From NCBI GenBank assembly GCA_047967505.1, contig CM106539.1: a stretch of 64,000 bases of DNA; one strand, given 5' to 3'. Shown here one piece after another: positions 1-12,526 of this stretch. Position 1 is the stretch's first letter. The number at the start of each line of letters is the position of its first letter. Below the pieces are notes generated by a model, which saw only the letters and a list, made by a program, of their open reading frames with translations, was not told where the DNA came from and searched no databases. This DNA is from Dipteris shenzhenensis (Eukaryota > Polypodiophyta > Polypodiopsida > Gleicheniales). Made by a program: the position numbers and the translations under genes.

Positions 1-10
1 ACTTAAATCA

Positions 11-2927
11 ATGCAAGCCCAAAATATTGTTGCAGGATTGCCTAAATTCAAGGTTGCAGAAATGCACAAGGTTTGTGAAGCCTGTCAATTTGGGAAACAG
101 GTAAGGAAACCTTTTCCTAGGCATGTTCAAGAGAGTAAAAAGCCATTGGAATTAATCCACTCTGATGTGTGGACTACAAAAGCTGCATCTATTGGAGGCT
201 GTCACTATTTTGTCACATTTATTGATGACTTCAGCAGAAAACTATGGGTGTATTTTATGAAAAAGAAAAGTGAAGTGTTTGGGCACTTCAAAGCTTTCAA
301 AGCTATGGTTGAAAAAGAAACAGGCCTGCAAATAAAATGCCTAAGGTCAGATGGAGGGGGAGAGTACCTCTCAAATGAGTTTGCAAGGTTCTTGCAGGAG
401 CATGGTATAAAGTAGCAATATTCATGTAGTCATACCCCACAGCAAAATGGAATTGCAGAAAGGAAAAATAGGCATATTGGAGAGGTATCTCGGGCTATGC
501 TAAATGAAAAAGATCTACCAAATTATTATTGGGCTGAAGCAGTTGCTACAGCAGTCTATATAATGAACAGGACTCCCACTGCAGCAATACATGGCATGAC
601 GCCAGAGGAGATGTATACTGGTAGGAAACCAGATATTTCTCATTTGAAGATTTTTGGTTGCATTGCCTATGTCCATGTGCCAGATGAGTTGAGGTCCAAG
701 TTGGATCCAAAAGCTGAGAAGTGCATCTTTATTGGTTATTCTCTGAGCAGAAAGGGTATAGATGCTATAACCCTTCTACACGTAAGTTCACAGTGAGCAG
801 AGATGTTGTTTTTGATGAGATGAGCAGCTGGTATAAACCAGTAAATGTGATGATTGATGTAGATGCACAAAATGGTAATGCTGCACAGAATGCACAGTAG
901 CAATCACAAAATATCAGTGGACCTGGAGTGTCCTCTACCAGTGGTTCACATACTTCACCATGGACAGGCAGATTGAGATCAGGAGAATCCCCTCAAAGCA
1001 ATGCAGAGAGTGGTACGCAGGTATCACGAAAAGGAAAAGAGAAGGTAGATCAGCCCATGTTTGATGTGAATGCAGGTCACTCTTGTGTGGATGGTGAATC
1101 CAGTGGCTCAGAACAGAGCATTGATGATGAGTTGGGTATTCCTTCTGTTGTTACACCTAGAGTAAGGAAGACCAGGGATGTTTTGAGAGCACCTGGAAGT
1201 GAGCCTATTTTGCGCAGGAGGTCTACCAGGGTCAGGTATCCTGTGGATAGGCTGAAATATGATGGATTTACAGCCATTCACTATGCCTATATGGTCAAAG
1301 TGATACAGGAACCAGAACCCACTTCTTTTGAGCAAGCCATGGGAAATGAAAAATGGGAGAAAGCCATGGATGAAGAAATGGATGCCTTGGATGCAAATGC
1401 TACATGGGAATTGGTGCCTTTGCCTAAAGACAAGATTGCAATTGGCTGTAAGTGGGTTTATAAGATCAAGCACAATGTAGATGGTTCTGTGAATAGATAC
1501 AAGGCAAGATTAGTTGTCAAGGGGTATGCACAGACATATGGCATTGATTATGAAGAAACTTTTAGCCCGGTTGCAAGGATGGCAACCGTAAGAGCAGCCA
1601 TTGCTATGGCTGCATCAAAGGGATGGTCTTTACATCAGATGGATGTAAAGAATGCCTTCTTGCATGGTGATTTGCAAGAAGAGGTCTTTATGGAGCAGCC
1701 AGCAGGTTATGTTCATGCTATTCATCCTGAGTTTGTTTGCAGGTTGAAGAAAGCCTTGTATGGCTTGAAGCAAGCACCTAGAGCATGGTCTGACAAGATA
1801 GGACAGTATCTTGTTACTATTGGCTTTCAGATTTCCAAGGCAGATTTCTCACTCTATGTGAGAAAAATAGAGAAAGGAATTATGCTACTGGTCATTTATG
1901 TTGATGATTTGATCATCACAGGTGATAGTGATGAAGATATCCTTCATGTGGAAATGATATTGAGGCAGAAGTTTGAGATGCAAGATTTGGGAGAGCTGCG
2001 TTATTTCTTGGGCATTGAGGTGATCAGATCACCAAGTGGGATATACAGCTCTTGCAGAGGCAGTATGGATTGGACATGCTATCTAAATATGGGATGACAG
2101 GTTGTAAGCCTATTTCAGTTCCTTTGGAGCAGAATGTGAAGCTGAGCGCAGATGCAGGTGAGCTTCTGGAGGACCCTACTATGTACAGACGCATAGTAGG
2201 AAGTTTGATTTACATGACTATTACCAGGCCAGATTTGAGCTATGCTATTGGGTTGGTAAGTCAGTTTAGGCAGGCTCCAAGGAAATCGCATTTGGATGCG
2301 GCTAGACGCGTACTCAGGTATGTGAAGTCCACATTGCAGTATGGACTATTTTATGAGGCTAGGGTTCAGATACAGTTGCATGGATACACTGATGCTGATT
2401 GGGCTGGTAGCATTTCAGATAGACGATCTACCAGTGGATATGTATTCTCTTTTGGGAGTGCTGCAGTCACTTGGAGTAGCAAGAAATAGCCTACAGTTGC
2501 CTTGTCGAGCACAGAGGCTGAGTACAGGGGTGCAGCAATGGCTACATGTGAGGTAGCTTGGTTGCATAAGCTACTTTATGATATGCATCAGTCTACAGAT
2601 GGGCCGGTTGTCATTTATTGTGACAACATGAGCAGTATACATTTGGCAAAGAACCCAGTCTTTCATGCTAGAACAAAGCACATTGAGGTGCATTATCACT
2701 ATGTGCGGGAGAAGGTTTTACTAGGTCTTATTGATCTAGTTTATGTCAGCAGAGAGGATCAGGTAGCTGACATATTCACGAAAGCATTGGGTGCAAAGAA
2801 GCTGCGCAAGTTCAGAGACCTGCTTGGTGTGCAAGAATTGGGATTGAGCTCGAGGGGGAGTGTTGAGATATCGAGCTCCACGATATGCCAGGGTGACTGT
2901 TGTGCATTTATGTCACCGACTTGTTAG
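11..2927 (+). pseudogene. copia A pol: integrase, RT, RNase H (broken)
   Basis: The polyprotein starts before the window at the integrase zinc-binding part (C-x2-C in CEACQFGK). It runs through the catalytic core (HSDVW, FIDDFSRK, DGGGEY), the RT (KWVYKIK, KARLVVKGYAQ, YGLKQAPRAW, YVDDLIITGD) and RNase H (YTDADWAG, STEAEYRG, TKHIEVHYH). It is dead: in-frame TAG stops lie at 413-415, 898-900 and 2487-2489. One base is lost near 770 and one gained near 2046. At all three stops copia B or C has CAG. The coding frame runs on into the LTR and ends at 2927. In life it would copy the element through an RNA intermediate in cytoplasmic particles and integrate it. Confidence 0.95.
2852..2860 (+). other. 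polypurine tract of copia A
   Basis: The run gagggggag lies directly before the LTR and is the usual primer for plus-strand DNA synthesis. The same run, in complement, borders the LTR of copia C. Confidence 0.85.
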
Positions 2928-3209
2928 CTAGAGATGCGGTTGGTACACCGCCCACGAATAATAGCTGGATGACAGCTATCCTTATCTACACTAGTTCGTG
3001 GCTCAGTTAGTATGCCACCTTAGTTAGTGAGTTTGGTTTGAGACCCACATATAGGGTTCTTCTATTTTCTTTGTACTAGAGTTCTTTTGGCTTTCACAAC
3101 TAAGAAAAGGAAAAACTATTTTTAGCCTCCACCTTTGTGTGTATTCCCCCATTGTGATTGTGAGAAAGCCTCAAGTGAGACTCCTTCCCTCTCTCCCACT
3201 ATCTTCACA
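2861..3209 (+). repeat. 3' LTR of copia A
   Basis: This 349-bp repeat starts TGTTGAGATATC and ends CTTCACA (TG...CA). It aligns along its length with the 5' LTR of copia B at 9351-9700. Differences are mostly C/T and G/A transitions plus a few small indels. Confidence 0.95.
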
Positions 3210-3530
3210 CGTCCATCCATCTCGGGGAAGATAAACTATGCTAAAGGACAATTGTGTCCTTGTAGCTTCTAAGATTCCTCTCCAAAAGAAATTCAAAGTA
3301 AATTTGGAATCCTTGTCTGATATTATTCTCCTCGGTAGGTCATGTTACATGCAAATACCTTCCATAAACACATGGGCAATATCTTTTGCTGAGGCATCTT
3401 TACGTACGAGAAAATAGGTGTGCCATCTCTGTGAGCATGTCTACCACCTCATAGATAGAGGCGTAGCCTTGTGATTTAGGTAGACCTATCACACGGTCCA
3501 TGGATATGTTCTACCACTTCATCTATTGTA
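3210..3530 (-). pseudogene. Ty3/gypsy integrase relic
   Basis: Read on the minus strand, the frame gives a recognisable Ty3/gypsy integrase core: SMDRVIGLPKSQGY, then VVDMLTEMAHLF, then HDLPRRIISDKDSKF, then a decayed form of the AYHPQTDGQ motif. Stops and shifts interrupt it. It ends abruptly at the LTR of copia A, so copia A inserted into this older gypsy copy. No LTR of the gypsy element is recognisable here. Confidence 0.75.
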
Positions 3531-3659
3531 TAATTTGGTTAATGTTTCCTAGGATACTTCACCCTTCCAGTCTCCCCCTAGTTCCTTTAGTACATGATTG
3601 TGTACTCACAAGATATGTGTCATACATATTTTGTGAGTACACACTTGTCCCTTTAGTAC

Positions 3660-4200
3660 ATGATAGTAAAGGTTAAAAAAAATCCTCCACAAACACTACA
3701 TCATAGCTAACCAAAATGCATTTTTTTTTGCTAATGATACAACTCGTAACCTTTGATTTCTAAGCTTTGTCTAACAAATATAAATTTCACAACCTTATCA
3801 TCCAATTTGCTACATTTTTGCATAAGCACATGAAAGCAACCAAAAACACAAAGTGAACAATTGATGGTCTACCATGCCAAGCTTCATATGGAGTGAAATA
3901 CTACAATGCCATGGTGGGACATTGAATAAGTGTATAAGTAGCACACAAAAGAGCCTCAAGCCAAAATTCATTAAGCAAAGTTTGACTTTCATGTAGCAAC
4001 ACCATTTTTCTAAGGAATAAATGGCACTATACATCCTATACTTAGTTTAAATTAATGGAATTCATGAGACATGTACTCCCCCATCTATTTGAAAAAAGTT
4101 ACCCACTTTACATCCACATGTATTTTCAGCCCAAAAACAAACAATTTGAAGCACAAAGATATTTCCTATCTAAAACGCATAGATACTCGTTGAATTAATA
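3660..4200 (-). pseudogene. Ty1/copia integrase relic
   Basis: The minus strand retains, across several frames, GEYMSHEFH, then FWLEALLCATYTLIQCPT, then TPYEAWHGRPS, then LDDKVVKFIFV and SLEIKGYELYH. These are the C-terminal integrase and spacer motifs of copia elements in the right order. It is heavily mutated, with a T-rich homopolymer at 3721-3729. It belongs to a different copia lineage from copia A to C. Confidence 0.75.
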
Positions 4201-6445
4201 AATGCATGCTTGCAGTGATCATCATTGAAGTATACATAATTTCTAAATGGATTACATATAGGACTAGATATGTCACTAGTATGAATTAACTACAATTTGC
4301 ATTTAACTTCAATAGTACCATCCTATATGATGCACATGCATTTTACCTAAAACACACCCATCACATACTTGTTTGATGGGGATTTGAAGAGGCACCAATG
4401 ATGATGAATCCGTTTTTATTTCTAACTATGTTTCAATGATAGTAGCTAAATTAAAGTCCTTTAATGGAGTCTTAGCAAGATATCAAATAATTGCAATTTT
4501 TTATGTTAATGTAAGAGTTGTAGTAGAAAGATATATAATCATAAACCTTATCTTGAATCATCTTAAACCAATGCATAAAAAGTCTTCCTACGATGAATAG
4601 TACATGGGTTTCTTTTCATTTCTACAATGGCAAAGGTGTGTTGTAGCATACCTGATGGCTTTTCAATATATCCATCAGATAGTTGTAGTTTAATTTGTTT
4701 TATGGATTGCAAGCTTTTATCAAGATTATTTTGATAGCCATTATGGCTCTTGTCTCACTATCCAATATTGTTAAGGTCTTTATATTCATGAATCTACTCG
4801 CAAAGTGGCCTTGCCATCTTCTCTCTCATAATATTTTCTCACTTCATTATAAGAGCACTAGTTGCATTGTCCTCTTGTGAGTTTCTTATGTCAATCATGT
4901 TTTAATGTTAATAAACCTTCTTTGATACCCACCATTCTCTCCAAACATTGGCCTAGTCCTTTGCACATATGATATTTTAGCTTCAAGGGTTATACTAGTG
5001 CAATGCATTGGTGTATATATCAAGTCTTGAAAACCTATAAAATCCTATATTGGAGGTATGGATTTCCATTTGGGGGGTGATCACTTGATTTTTTCATCTA
5101 CTTCATCATCTTTCAAGTATGAGGATAATATCTTCAAGGTTTTTATAAATCCCTTATCCCACATGCAATGACTTTAACTCTAGATGTATCATATGGTGAT
5201 GTAGGTCTAGCTTAGTGTATCAACTTATTCCAAGGTTTGAATTCTATCTATATCTTTTCTCTCACAATTCATTTGGCCAGTGGTACTACACCTCAAGGAT
5301 GACCAAATGTGGGTTATTTCTAGTTTTTAGCAACATCATATTATTTGGTACTTCCATAGACTCAACGCATTTATTAGTTTTTGTGTGGACTACCTAATTT
5401 TTTGTGTGGACTACCTAAATTTTATTTGGATCTTTCTTCCTTTTCTTTAGAAGGTAGGTGCTTCGTCTATTAGTTACTTGCACCCTCCAAACCTTTGTTA
5501 TTTCTATGACTGAGTCAAGATAAGCATTTTGTCTCTTAGCCATAGTTTCAATGGGTATCAACCTACTTTGGAAAGCCTTTAGTTGAGAATTTAAAGGCTT
5601 AAATAGTTTCTTAACTAGCATTTAAAGGCTTAAATATTTTATTCACTAGCATTGATCCAGCTAACAAAATGTCCCTAATTGGGTTGAGGTTGTTCAATGG
5701 ACATCTCTCATCCAGTAATTTCCTTTGACATTTAGAAAAAGGTCATATTGGTCCAATTGGTCCCCAATTGGAGCTTGTTTTGGACTTGGCCATTGCCTTA
5801 ATCTATGCTTAGAAATGAACAGCAAAGTTCTCTGATTCCCATTGAATAATGTTCTCCAAGACTTTATGCTTATGCACTTGCAGTTCTAACCCATTTAGTG
5901 TTGTGTCCAAATATCAAGTGGTGCTTCCTCATAGTAATGGGTCCCACTTTCATAATATGGAATTCTAGGAACAATCCTACCCTCACTCTCTTTTATCATA
6001 TACAAATATCTAAGGATGACTTGTACAATTTGGTAATGGTGGGTATTGTCTCGATATTGATTGTGTCTTTTCCATTCTTGGCACATCAATGTCTTGGCCC
6101 GATGCACACATATGAGGTGATGGTTGTTGTTGAACTACCTATCCTTGGTTATCTTAGTAGTGTTGATTGTTAGCAATTTTTTGTCTAGGAATTGTAGTTT
6201 GTCCACTTTTTCTCAAATCCACAACACATCCAAGATGAGTTTTGATTCCCTTGATTTAGCAAACTTGGAAATTGAGAAGTTGAATGGTCTCCTCCACACA
6301 CATTACACCTATACATTCATAAGGGGTTTTGCCTTTGTGCAGGTGTTACAACCTTCAAAACTTGGCTTAAGTTTTGAACAAATAACTCTTTTATTGACTC
6401 ACTATTTAATGTTTTATTATCCTTCAAACTAGTTTCACTCCCTGT

Positions 6446-6590
6446 GTGACACTTTGTGAATTGCACTTTGGCTTGGTTCAATTTCCTTATAGATGTCAGT
6501 ATTTGACTCTAGTTTCCAAACTAGTACACTTTGTGAATTGCATTTTGGCTTGGTTCAATTTCCTTATAGATGTCAGTATTTAACAAGCTG
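6446..6590. repeat. tandem duplication, about 78-bp unit
   Basis: The block beginning actttgtgaattgca and ending gatgtcagtattt occurs twice in a row with few mismatches (about 6450-6515 and 6528-6587). Confidence 0.85.
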
Positions 6591-6723
6591 GTACACATCT
6601 TCAAGTAGAAATCATTCCATGTAATGAATAGAGGAACTATTCTTTCTTATGTTGGTAGCTCGTTTGACCTCCTTTAGACATCCAAATATTGCATGAATGT
6701 GTTAGCAATATCCCTTAATCTTT

Positions 6724-6838
6724 TGTAATTTGAAAATATAAATGATTTCAACAATTTTGTGCTTGATCTTTGGTGAAGTCATTTGTTTGAAAATATAAAT
6801 GATTTCAAAAATTTTGTGCTTGATCTTTGGTGAAGTCA
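6724..6838. repeat. tandem duplication, about 57-bp unit
   Basis: The block tttgaaaatataaatgattt ... ggtgaagtcatt is repeated directly, with a one-base difference in the middle. Confidence 0.9.
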
Positions 6839-7559
6839 TTCAACATAGTCTCAATGCTATATAAAGATCTAGGGTCAAAAGTACAAAACTAGGTTAGAGG
6901 CTTCCTCTCAAGAGTACATAGAAGGCCTTCAAAATTTATATGGTAGTCCATGACCTATTTTTCCATCAAAACTTGCTTGAAGATAGACATATGCTCATAT
7001 GGATCCCCCAACCCACTAAAATATTTTTGACCCATTTTTGTAGTTGAGATGGCCTCATTCATTTTTTGGAGTTTTTGTCAATGGTGTCACTACATAAAGT
7101 GTCAAATATTGCTCTAAGGCTTGATGAATTTGCAAAGGTCTCATCAGGTGGGTGGTTTGCTTTTATATCTCTTTCCAAAAACACATAGAAAAATTCTATA
7201 TAATGTATTCTCACAAGGTTGATAGTCCTAAAAGAAAAGAAGTTTCTATTGCCGGAAATAGATCTTATGACAGACCCCCATGTCAACATTATTCATAATA
7301 ACAAGGAATTTATCAATCTATCACCAAAATGGATAGGATTAGGGGGATTTTCTTCGATTTCCTTGTTCATATCACTAGCCACTACTGTTTGGCCCAAGGT
7401 ATCTACTCCTATGAGATTGAAATTTACTAAAAACATAGTCCCATCTTTTCCCATGTCATGATCCTCTTGATAGTTCACATATGCCTTGAGATCAAGTCAT
7501 GAGGTGATATTTTTTCAACATATGAAACTCCCAAGTGAGTTCAAGTAGATATGAGCTCC

Positions 7560-9350
7560 ATTTAGGTTTTGGTATTGAACATTAAAAAAAAAATTTGAGG
7601 TTAGAACCAAATATCCCGATTACTCACATTTCTTAGGGTCATGTTTGCAATCATCTAAAAAGCCATACTAGAACTAGACTCTATTATGTTCTTTGTTATT
7701 AAACAAACCCTTTTGTTGCATAATGATTACAATAGGTCTAAAGTCATTCCTTACTTTCTAAGCTAGAAATAAATATGATGGGTGGGATAGAGTTTACAAA
7801 GAACTTTAGAACTAATTAATAAGGCATGCAAAAGAACTTGATAGGGATGCAAAATAGCTTGCACAATGACAAAAATTGGTGACCAAATTCACTTGGATCT
7901 AGTACCCCCTACAAACAATTTTGTATTATAGAGAAATACTTTTTACAATACAATTTTGTAATCCTTACAAACCACATTGATGCCATAAATATTGAAGCTT
8001 TATACACCTTTGCACACACTTGTCCACACCTCTATCTCAGGACATGAAGCACTTTCAAAGATGGAGAAAGCTAGAAGGGAGTGAGGCCAGAATGAAAGGG
8101 AAAAAGAAGTATTTCTATGAGAACAAAATATTCCTCGTAGAGACCTCTACACATATAAGGGCAAAGCTTATTAGCTAGCATAATAGTATAATAGAGAAAG
8201 ATAATCTTGCTCTTTAGCTTGTAATTTTTTTTGTATTTTCACTCCAAGATAAAGTGTTGTGCTAATATAGGCTTGTTCCACAATATAAACAGCAGTTTGA
8301 AAAATGAGGTAAAATAAGGTGATAATGCCTTTTAATACAATTGTGAACACACACAAGCTACAAAATGTGAAGGAAAAACTAGATTTTTTCATGCATTCAT
8401 GTGATTGTTCCTACAAGCCTTGCCCAACAATCTTGTGCCAAGTGTTTCCTTCTTCTAGAGGGAAAAAGGTGATGAAGTCCTATCGACTAAGAACGTGGAT
8501 CACCAATGAGAATCCCCATTAGAAAATGCCTTGTAAGCTTACCATGGTGGACTTCTAAATGTCAAGGTGGATTCTAGGTGCCAAGGTGGCTAGCCAAGCA
8601 TACTCACACACCAAGAATAAGAAAACTCAAGTTTTTTCATTCTTAGCATGCAAGGCCACCACATGGCAAGCCCACTTGTTGCTAACCCTTCAAGATTTTT
8701 CTCTTAGCCTTAGCCAACCCCCATGGAATTTAGCTTGGGGATCCTTTGAGCCTTAAAACTAAGGCTCTTTTTCACAATATTAAGCCCATGACTTTTACAA
8801 TCGATTCTTGGGGTTAAGAAGATTAAAATACAAAAAACAAACCTATTATTTTTGGCTTAAAATATGGTATAATCTAGCAAAGTCCCTATCGATTAAACAA
8901 GGTTTTCACTTGCTTAAAGTATGTAGAACCCCTATCTACTTAATGTTTAATCAATATAAATTTCTATAAAGATCTTTTGCAATGTCTTTTGGAGATGAAT
9001 GAAGCTTTTACCTTGTCTTTATTCCTTCTCATAGTCTTTTCCACTTTGGTTCCCCCATCTTTGGAACACAACTATGAGTGATAAATTAACTTACCTCATT
9101 CCCCTTTATTTTATAATTGTCATAAATAGCCAATTTATGATATTAAATACTATTGGAAAAGCTGGAAATTAATTGTCATGATATAACCTCTCTCTCAAAC
9201 ATCATAGTTGTCCTTGACTATGGGCTAGAGAAGACAAGTCATACCTAGTCCTTTTGCACTTTTGGATAGAGGATTGACATACTTCTAAAATAGGTGACTA
9301 ATCCCTCTTGGCTCTTGGAAGATTTAGATATTTCAAGCATGTCTTAATTA
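7560..9350. other. LTR-like relic and unassigned sequence
   Basis: No coding sequence is recognised. A stretch near 8030-8110 (gacatgaagcactttcaaag and what follows) matches part of the LTR at 62458-63564 (gacatcaagcaccttcaaag). The following features, including the dense 'tagccaa' plus 'cacatgg' stretches at 8540-8720, resemble the same LTR more loosely. I read this as a decayed LTR of that family in the same orientation. Confidence 0.45.
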
Positions 9351-9700
9351 TGTTGAGATATCGAGCTCCACTTGCGATATGCTAGGGTGACTGTTGTGCA
9401 TTTATGTCACCAACTTGTTAGCTGGAGATGCGGTTGGTACACCACCCACGAATAATAGCTGGATGATAGCTATCCTTATCTACACTAGTTTGTGGCTCAG
9501 TTAGTATGCCACCTTAGTTAGTTGAGTTTGGTTTGAGACCCACATATAGGGTTCTTCTATTTCTTTGTACTAGAGTTCTTTTGGCTTACACAACTAAGAG
9601 GAAAACTGTTTTCAGCCTCCACCTTTGTGTGTGAATCCCCCATTGTGCATGTGAGAAACCCGCAAGTGAGACTCCTTCCCTCTCTCCCACAATCTTCACA
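9351..9700 (+). repeat. 5' LTR of copia B
   Basis: This 350-bp LTR starts TGTTGAGATATC and ends AATCTTCACA. It is followed at once by the primer site. The bases aatta precede it and would be the left target duplication. The pattern ccacatatagggttcttc near 9540-9560 is a possible TATA region. Confidence 0.95.
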
Positions 9701-9712
9701 TGGTATCAGAGC
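9701..9712 (+). other. primer binding site (initiator tRNA-Met type)
   Basis: TGGTATCAGAGC abuts the LTR. It is the standard complement to the 3' end of plant initiator methionine tRNA used by copia elements. Confidence 0.95.
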
Positions 9713-10162
9713 CTTGTTCATGGTAAGGAGCTCAAGAAAGCAAGCCGAGTTCGTGGTGTCCTAGTAAGAGGACCAGTGTTGCTTTCCTATTTCGAGTTTG
9801 GGAGCAAATCTCTGCAGGTAGCACAGCTAGAAGTGCAGGAGTGCACTGTTTCAGATTGAGACGCCCTTCGCGGTGTGGTGAGAGCGCTGTTTCGGGGCCG
9901 TTTTGAAGGCGGAAGTTCTTCGCAGGCACTCAGAAAAAGGCTGCGCGGCTAGTCGGTGGAAAGGTGCCGCAGAAATTGCATCGTATGCCTGTGTGCAGAG
10001 ATATTGGGAGTTGTAGATTCATGCCTGTTGCCTGTTGATGCAAAATCGTCACTAGGAAGTCACTGTGTGGTGAAATACCACTTTCATCAGTTTTGCAGAT
10101 CTGCCCGTGTGAGGCAAAAGCTGTGTTTTTTACAGTGACAGAATATTTTGCAGTGTTCTGTA

Positions 10163-12228
10163 ATGGCATCTGATTCCCTTTCACAGATTGTCACTGAAAA
10201 GCTTGCCAAGAACAACTTCCAAGCATGGAAGTTTAGAATGACAAATTTCTTGATGGGAAAAGGCTATTGGGAATTCATTACAGGAAATGAAGAAGAACCT
10301 GTTCTTCCTAATGTTCCCAGTCAACGGGAAATGCAGGCATTCAAAGGATGGCATGAGAGAGCCAGGAAAGTTATGTACTGGCTGTCTATCAGTATTTCGG
10401 ACTCCATGATTGTGCATATTCAGGATGCAAATACGCCAAAGGAGGCATGGGATACTTTGGCAAAAATGTATAGCACAAATACTCAAGCGAGGAAAATGCA
10501 ACTCAAATAGGAGTTGCACAATGTGCAGAGAGAAAATTTGAGCATGAATGACTACCACATGAAAGTGAAGAAAATTGTAGATGCACTTGCTTCCATTGGG
10601 TCGCCAGTGGATGATGATGATTTGGTTTCTGTGACCTTGAATGGTCTAGGAAAGGATTATGCACAGTTCCGGACATCCATTGCCGTCCGTGAAAAATTTC
10701 CTGATTTTGAGGAGCTGATTGCTCTTCTAATTTCTGAAGAGCAGAGAAATGGGGGTGCATCTTCTTCAGCAGGAACTTCAAAAGAAACTGTCTTCTACTC
10801 AAATGCTGGCAGAGGTAGAGGCAGAGGTAGAGGAGGCCGATCTGCAGGCCGTCGTAGAAATCAGAATATGTAGCAAACGCAAGAAAACCAGTCCTATGCA
10901 GGAGGACATGGTAACTCTAGAGGCAGGGGGAGCCAAAGAGGCCGTGGTGGATGGCAGAGAAGCCAAAATGCAAACAGCAATGTTGAATGCTACTATTGTG
11001 GCAAAATGGGTCATATGGCTAAGGACTGCTACAAAAAGCAGAATGACATTATGAATGGAAAATTGCAGCAAGGCAATTATGCATCTTCTAGCAGGCAGGG
11101 TGATGATAGAAATGAGCATCTATTTATGGTGCAGCATATGACCAATTCTGTGACAAGTGCAGAAGAACAAAATGATGTGTGGTATGTTGACTCAGGTGCG
11201 TCAAACCACATGACAGGTCATGCAGAATGGATGCAAGATGCAAGGAAAATGGAAAAGCCAGGATTTGTGGAGACTGGTGATGATAGTGCACATCCTATTG
11301 TGCAGATTGGCAAAATTCCTTTGTCTATGCAAGATGGGGAGAAGAAATACTTGTCTGATGTATTTCATGTCCCGAACATCACCAAGGACCTGGTTTCTGT
11401 TGGTCAGATGGTTGAGTAGGGCTTGCAGGTCAGATTTAATCCTCATGGATGCTTTGTTGAGGATATGAAAAATAATGGTCGCTTGATAGCAAAAGGAAAG
11501 AAGAAGGGCAGGATGTTTACATTAGATGCGGACATGCCTGAATTGAGTGCAGCAATGTTTGCACATGGGACCGGTGTAGTTGTAGATATTGATATCTGGC
11601 ACAAACGCATTGGTCATGTTAATATACAGCGACTTAAATCAATGCAAGCCCAAAATATTGTTGCAGGATTGCCAAAATTCAAGGTTGCAGAAATGCACAA
11701 GATGTGTGAAGCCTATCAATTTGGGAAACAGGCAAGGAAACCTTTTCCTAGGCATGTTCAAGAAAGTAAAAAGCCATTGGAATTAATCCACTCTGATGTG
11801 TGGACTACAAAAGCTGCATCTATTGGAGGCTGTCACTATTTTGTCACATTTATTGATGACTTCAGCAGAAAACTGTGGGTGTATTTTATGAAAAAGAAAA
11901 GTGAAGTGTTTGGGCACTTCAAAGCTTTCAAAGCTATGGTTGAAAAAGAAACAGGCCTGCAAATAAAATACCTAAGGTCAGATGGAGGGGGAGAGTACCT
12001 CTCAAATGAGTTTGCAAGGTTCTTGCAGGAGCATGGTATAAAGCAGCAATATTCATGCAGTCATACCCCACAGCAAAATGGAATTGCAGAAAGAAAAAAC
12101 AGGCATATTGGAGAGGTATTTCGGGCTATGCTAAATGAAAAAGGTCTACCAGATTATTATTGGGCTGAAGCAGTTGCTACAGCAGTCTATATAATGAACA
12201 GGACTCCCACTGCAGCAATACATGGCAT
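10163..12228 (+). pseudogene. copia B gag-protease-integrase, truncated
   Basis: A single reading frame runs from ATG 10163 (MASDSLSQIV) to the break at 12228. It holds a gag domain (W-K-F-R-M), an RG-rich stretch, the zinc knuckle CYYCGKMGHMAKDC (about 10996), the protease active site WYVDSGASNHMTG (about 11180), and integrase with H-H-C-C and the D-D-E core (HSDVW, FIDDFSRK, DGGGEY). The frame is never shifted. It is stopped only by TAG codons at 10508-10510, 10871-10873 and 11417-11419. One zinc-site cysteine is changed (CEAYQF against CEACQF in copia A). The 298-bp LTR of copia C cuts it. Confidence 0.95.
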
Positions 12229-12526
12229 TGTAAAGAATAAGGGAGAGAGATAGGAGACTCAAGTTCAGCTTTCTTCACAACACACAAAAGAGAGAGGACA
12301 CAAGGTTGGAGGGTGAAGCCTTTCTTCACTTTTGCACACAACAACAATTACAATGGAAGAGGGAAATACCCTATATGTCAAATCCTAGAATACATGGTTC
12401 ATATGTAAACCCAAACCAAAACATACGTGGTAGTCTAACTACACCACGAGTACAACTAACATAGGCGATGACATAAATGATAGTCATCCAGGAGATATGT
12501 CGGGAATAGAGCTTGATATCTCAACA
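12229..12526 (-). repeat. 3' LTR of copia C
   Basis: On the minus strand it starts TGTTGAGATATCAAGC and ends TTCTTTACA, 298 bp. It is preceded by the polypurine tract gagggggag (complement at 12527-12535). It is distinct from the 350-bp LTR of A and B except at its first bases. Confidence 0.9.

Larger units (their letters stand above)
1..3209 (+). mobile_element. Ty1/copia retrotransposon A, 3' portion
   Basis: This is the 3' part of a copia-type LTR retrotransposon entering from the left edge of the window: integrase, reverse transcriptase and RNase H, then a polypurine tract and a 3' LTR. The order integrase before RT is diagnostic of Ty1/copia. The bases after the LTR (cgtcc, 3210-3214) would be one copy of the target duplication; the partner lies outside the window. 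Copia B at 9351-12228 is a close relative in the same orientation. The bases preceding B's LTR are aatta, so the two are separate insertions rather than ends of one element. Confidence 0.95.
4200..7560. other. intergenic, no gene recognised
   Basis: AT-rich sequence. The only open frames are short (about 60-100 codons), have no recognisable domain and no supporting signals. It holds two local tandem duplications (listed separately) and is probably old transposon DNA decayed beyond recognition. Confidence 0.6.
9351..12228 (+). mobile_element. Ty1/copia retrotransposon B, 5' portion
   Basis: 5' LTR, primer site, leader, gag, protease and the first two-thirds of integrase of a copia element nearly identical to copia A. 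It stops at 12228 in the middle of the integrase frame, where the LTR of copia C begins. The 3' half of B is not found on the far side of C, so a deletion followed or accompanied that insertion. Confidence 0.95.

Noticed and set aside
4695-6432. Short plus-strand frames of 60-100 codons with hydrophobic sequence
   Set aside because: AT-rich random frames; no domain, no splice context and no codon pattern.
1-12228. Copia A and copia B as the two ends of one element
   Set aside because: Both are in the same orientation with A's 3' end left and B's 5' end right, their flanking bases differ (cgtcc and aatta), and old relics lie between.
1-12228. Readthrough or RNA editing of TAG in the copia copies
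   Set aside because: Stops occur at different places in each copy and sister copies have sense codons there, so mutation is the simpler explanation.
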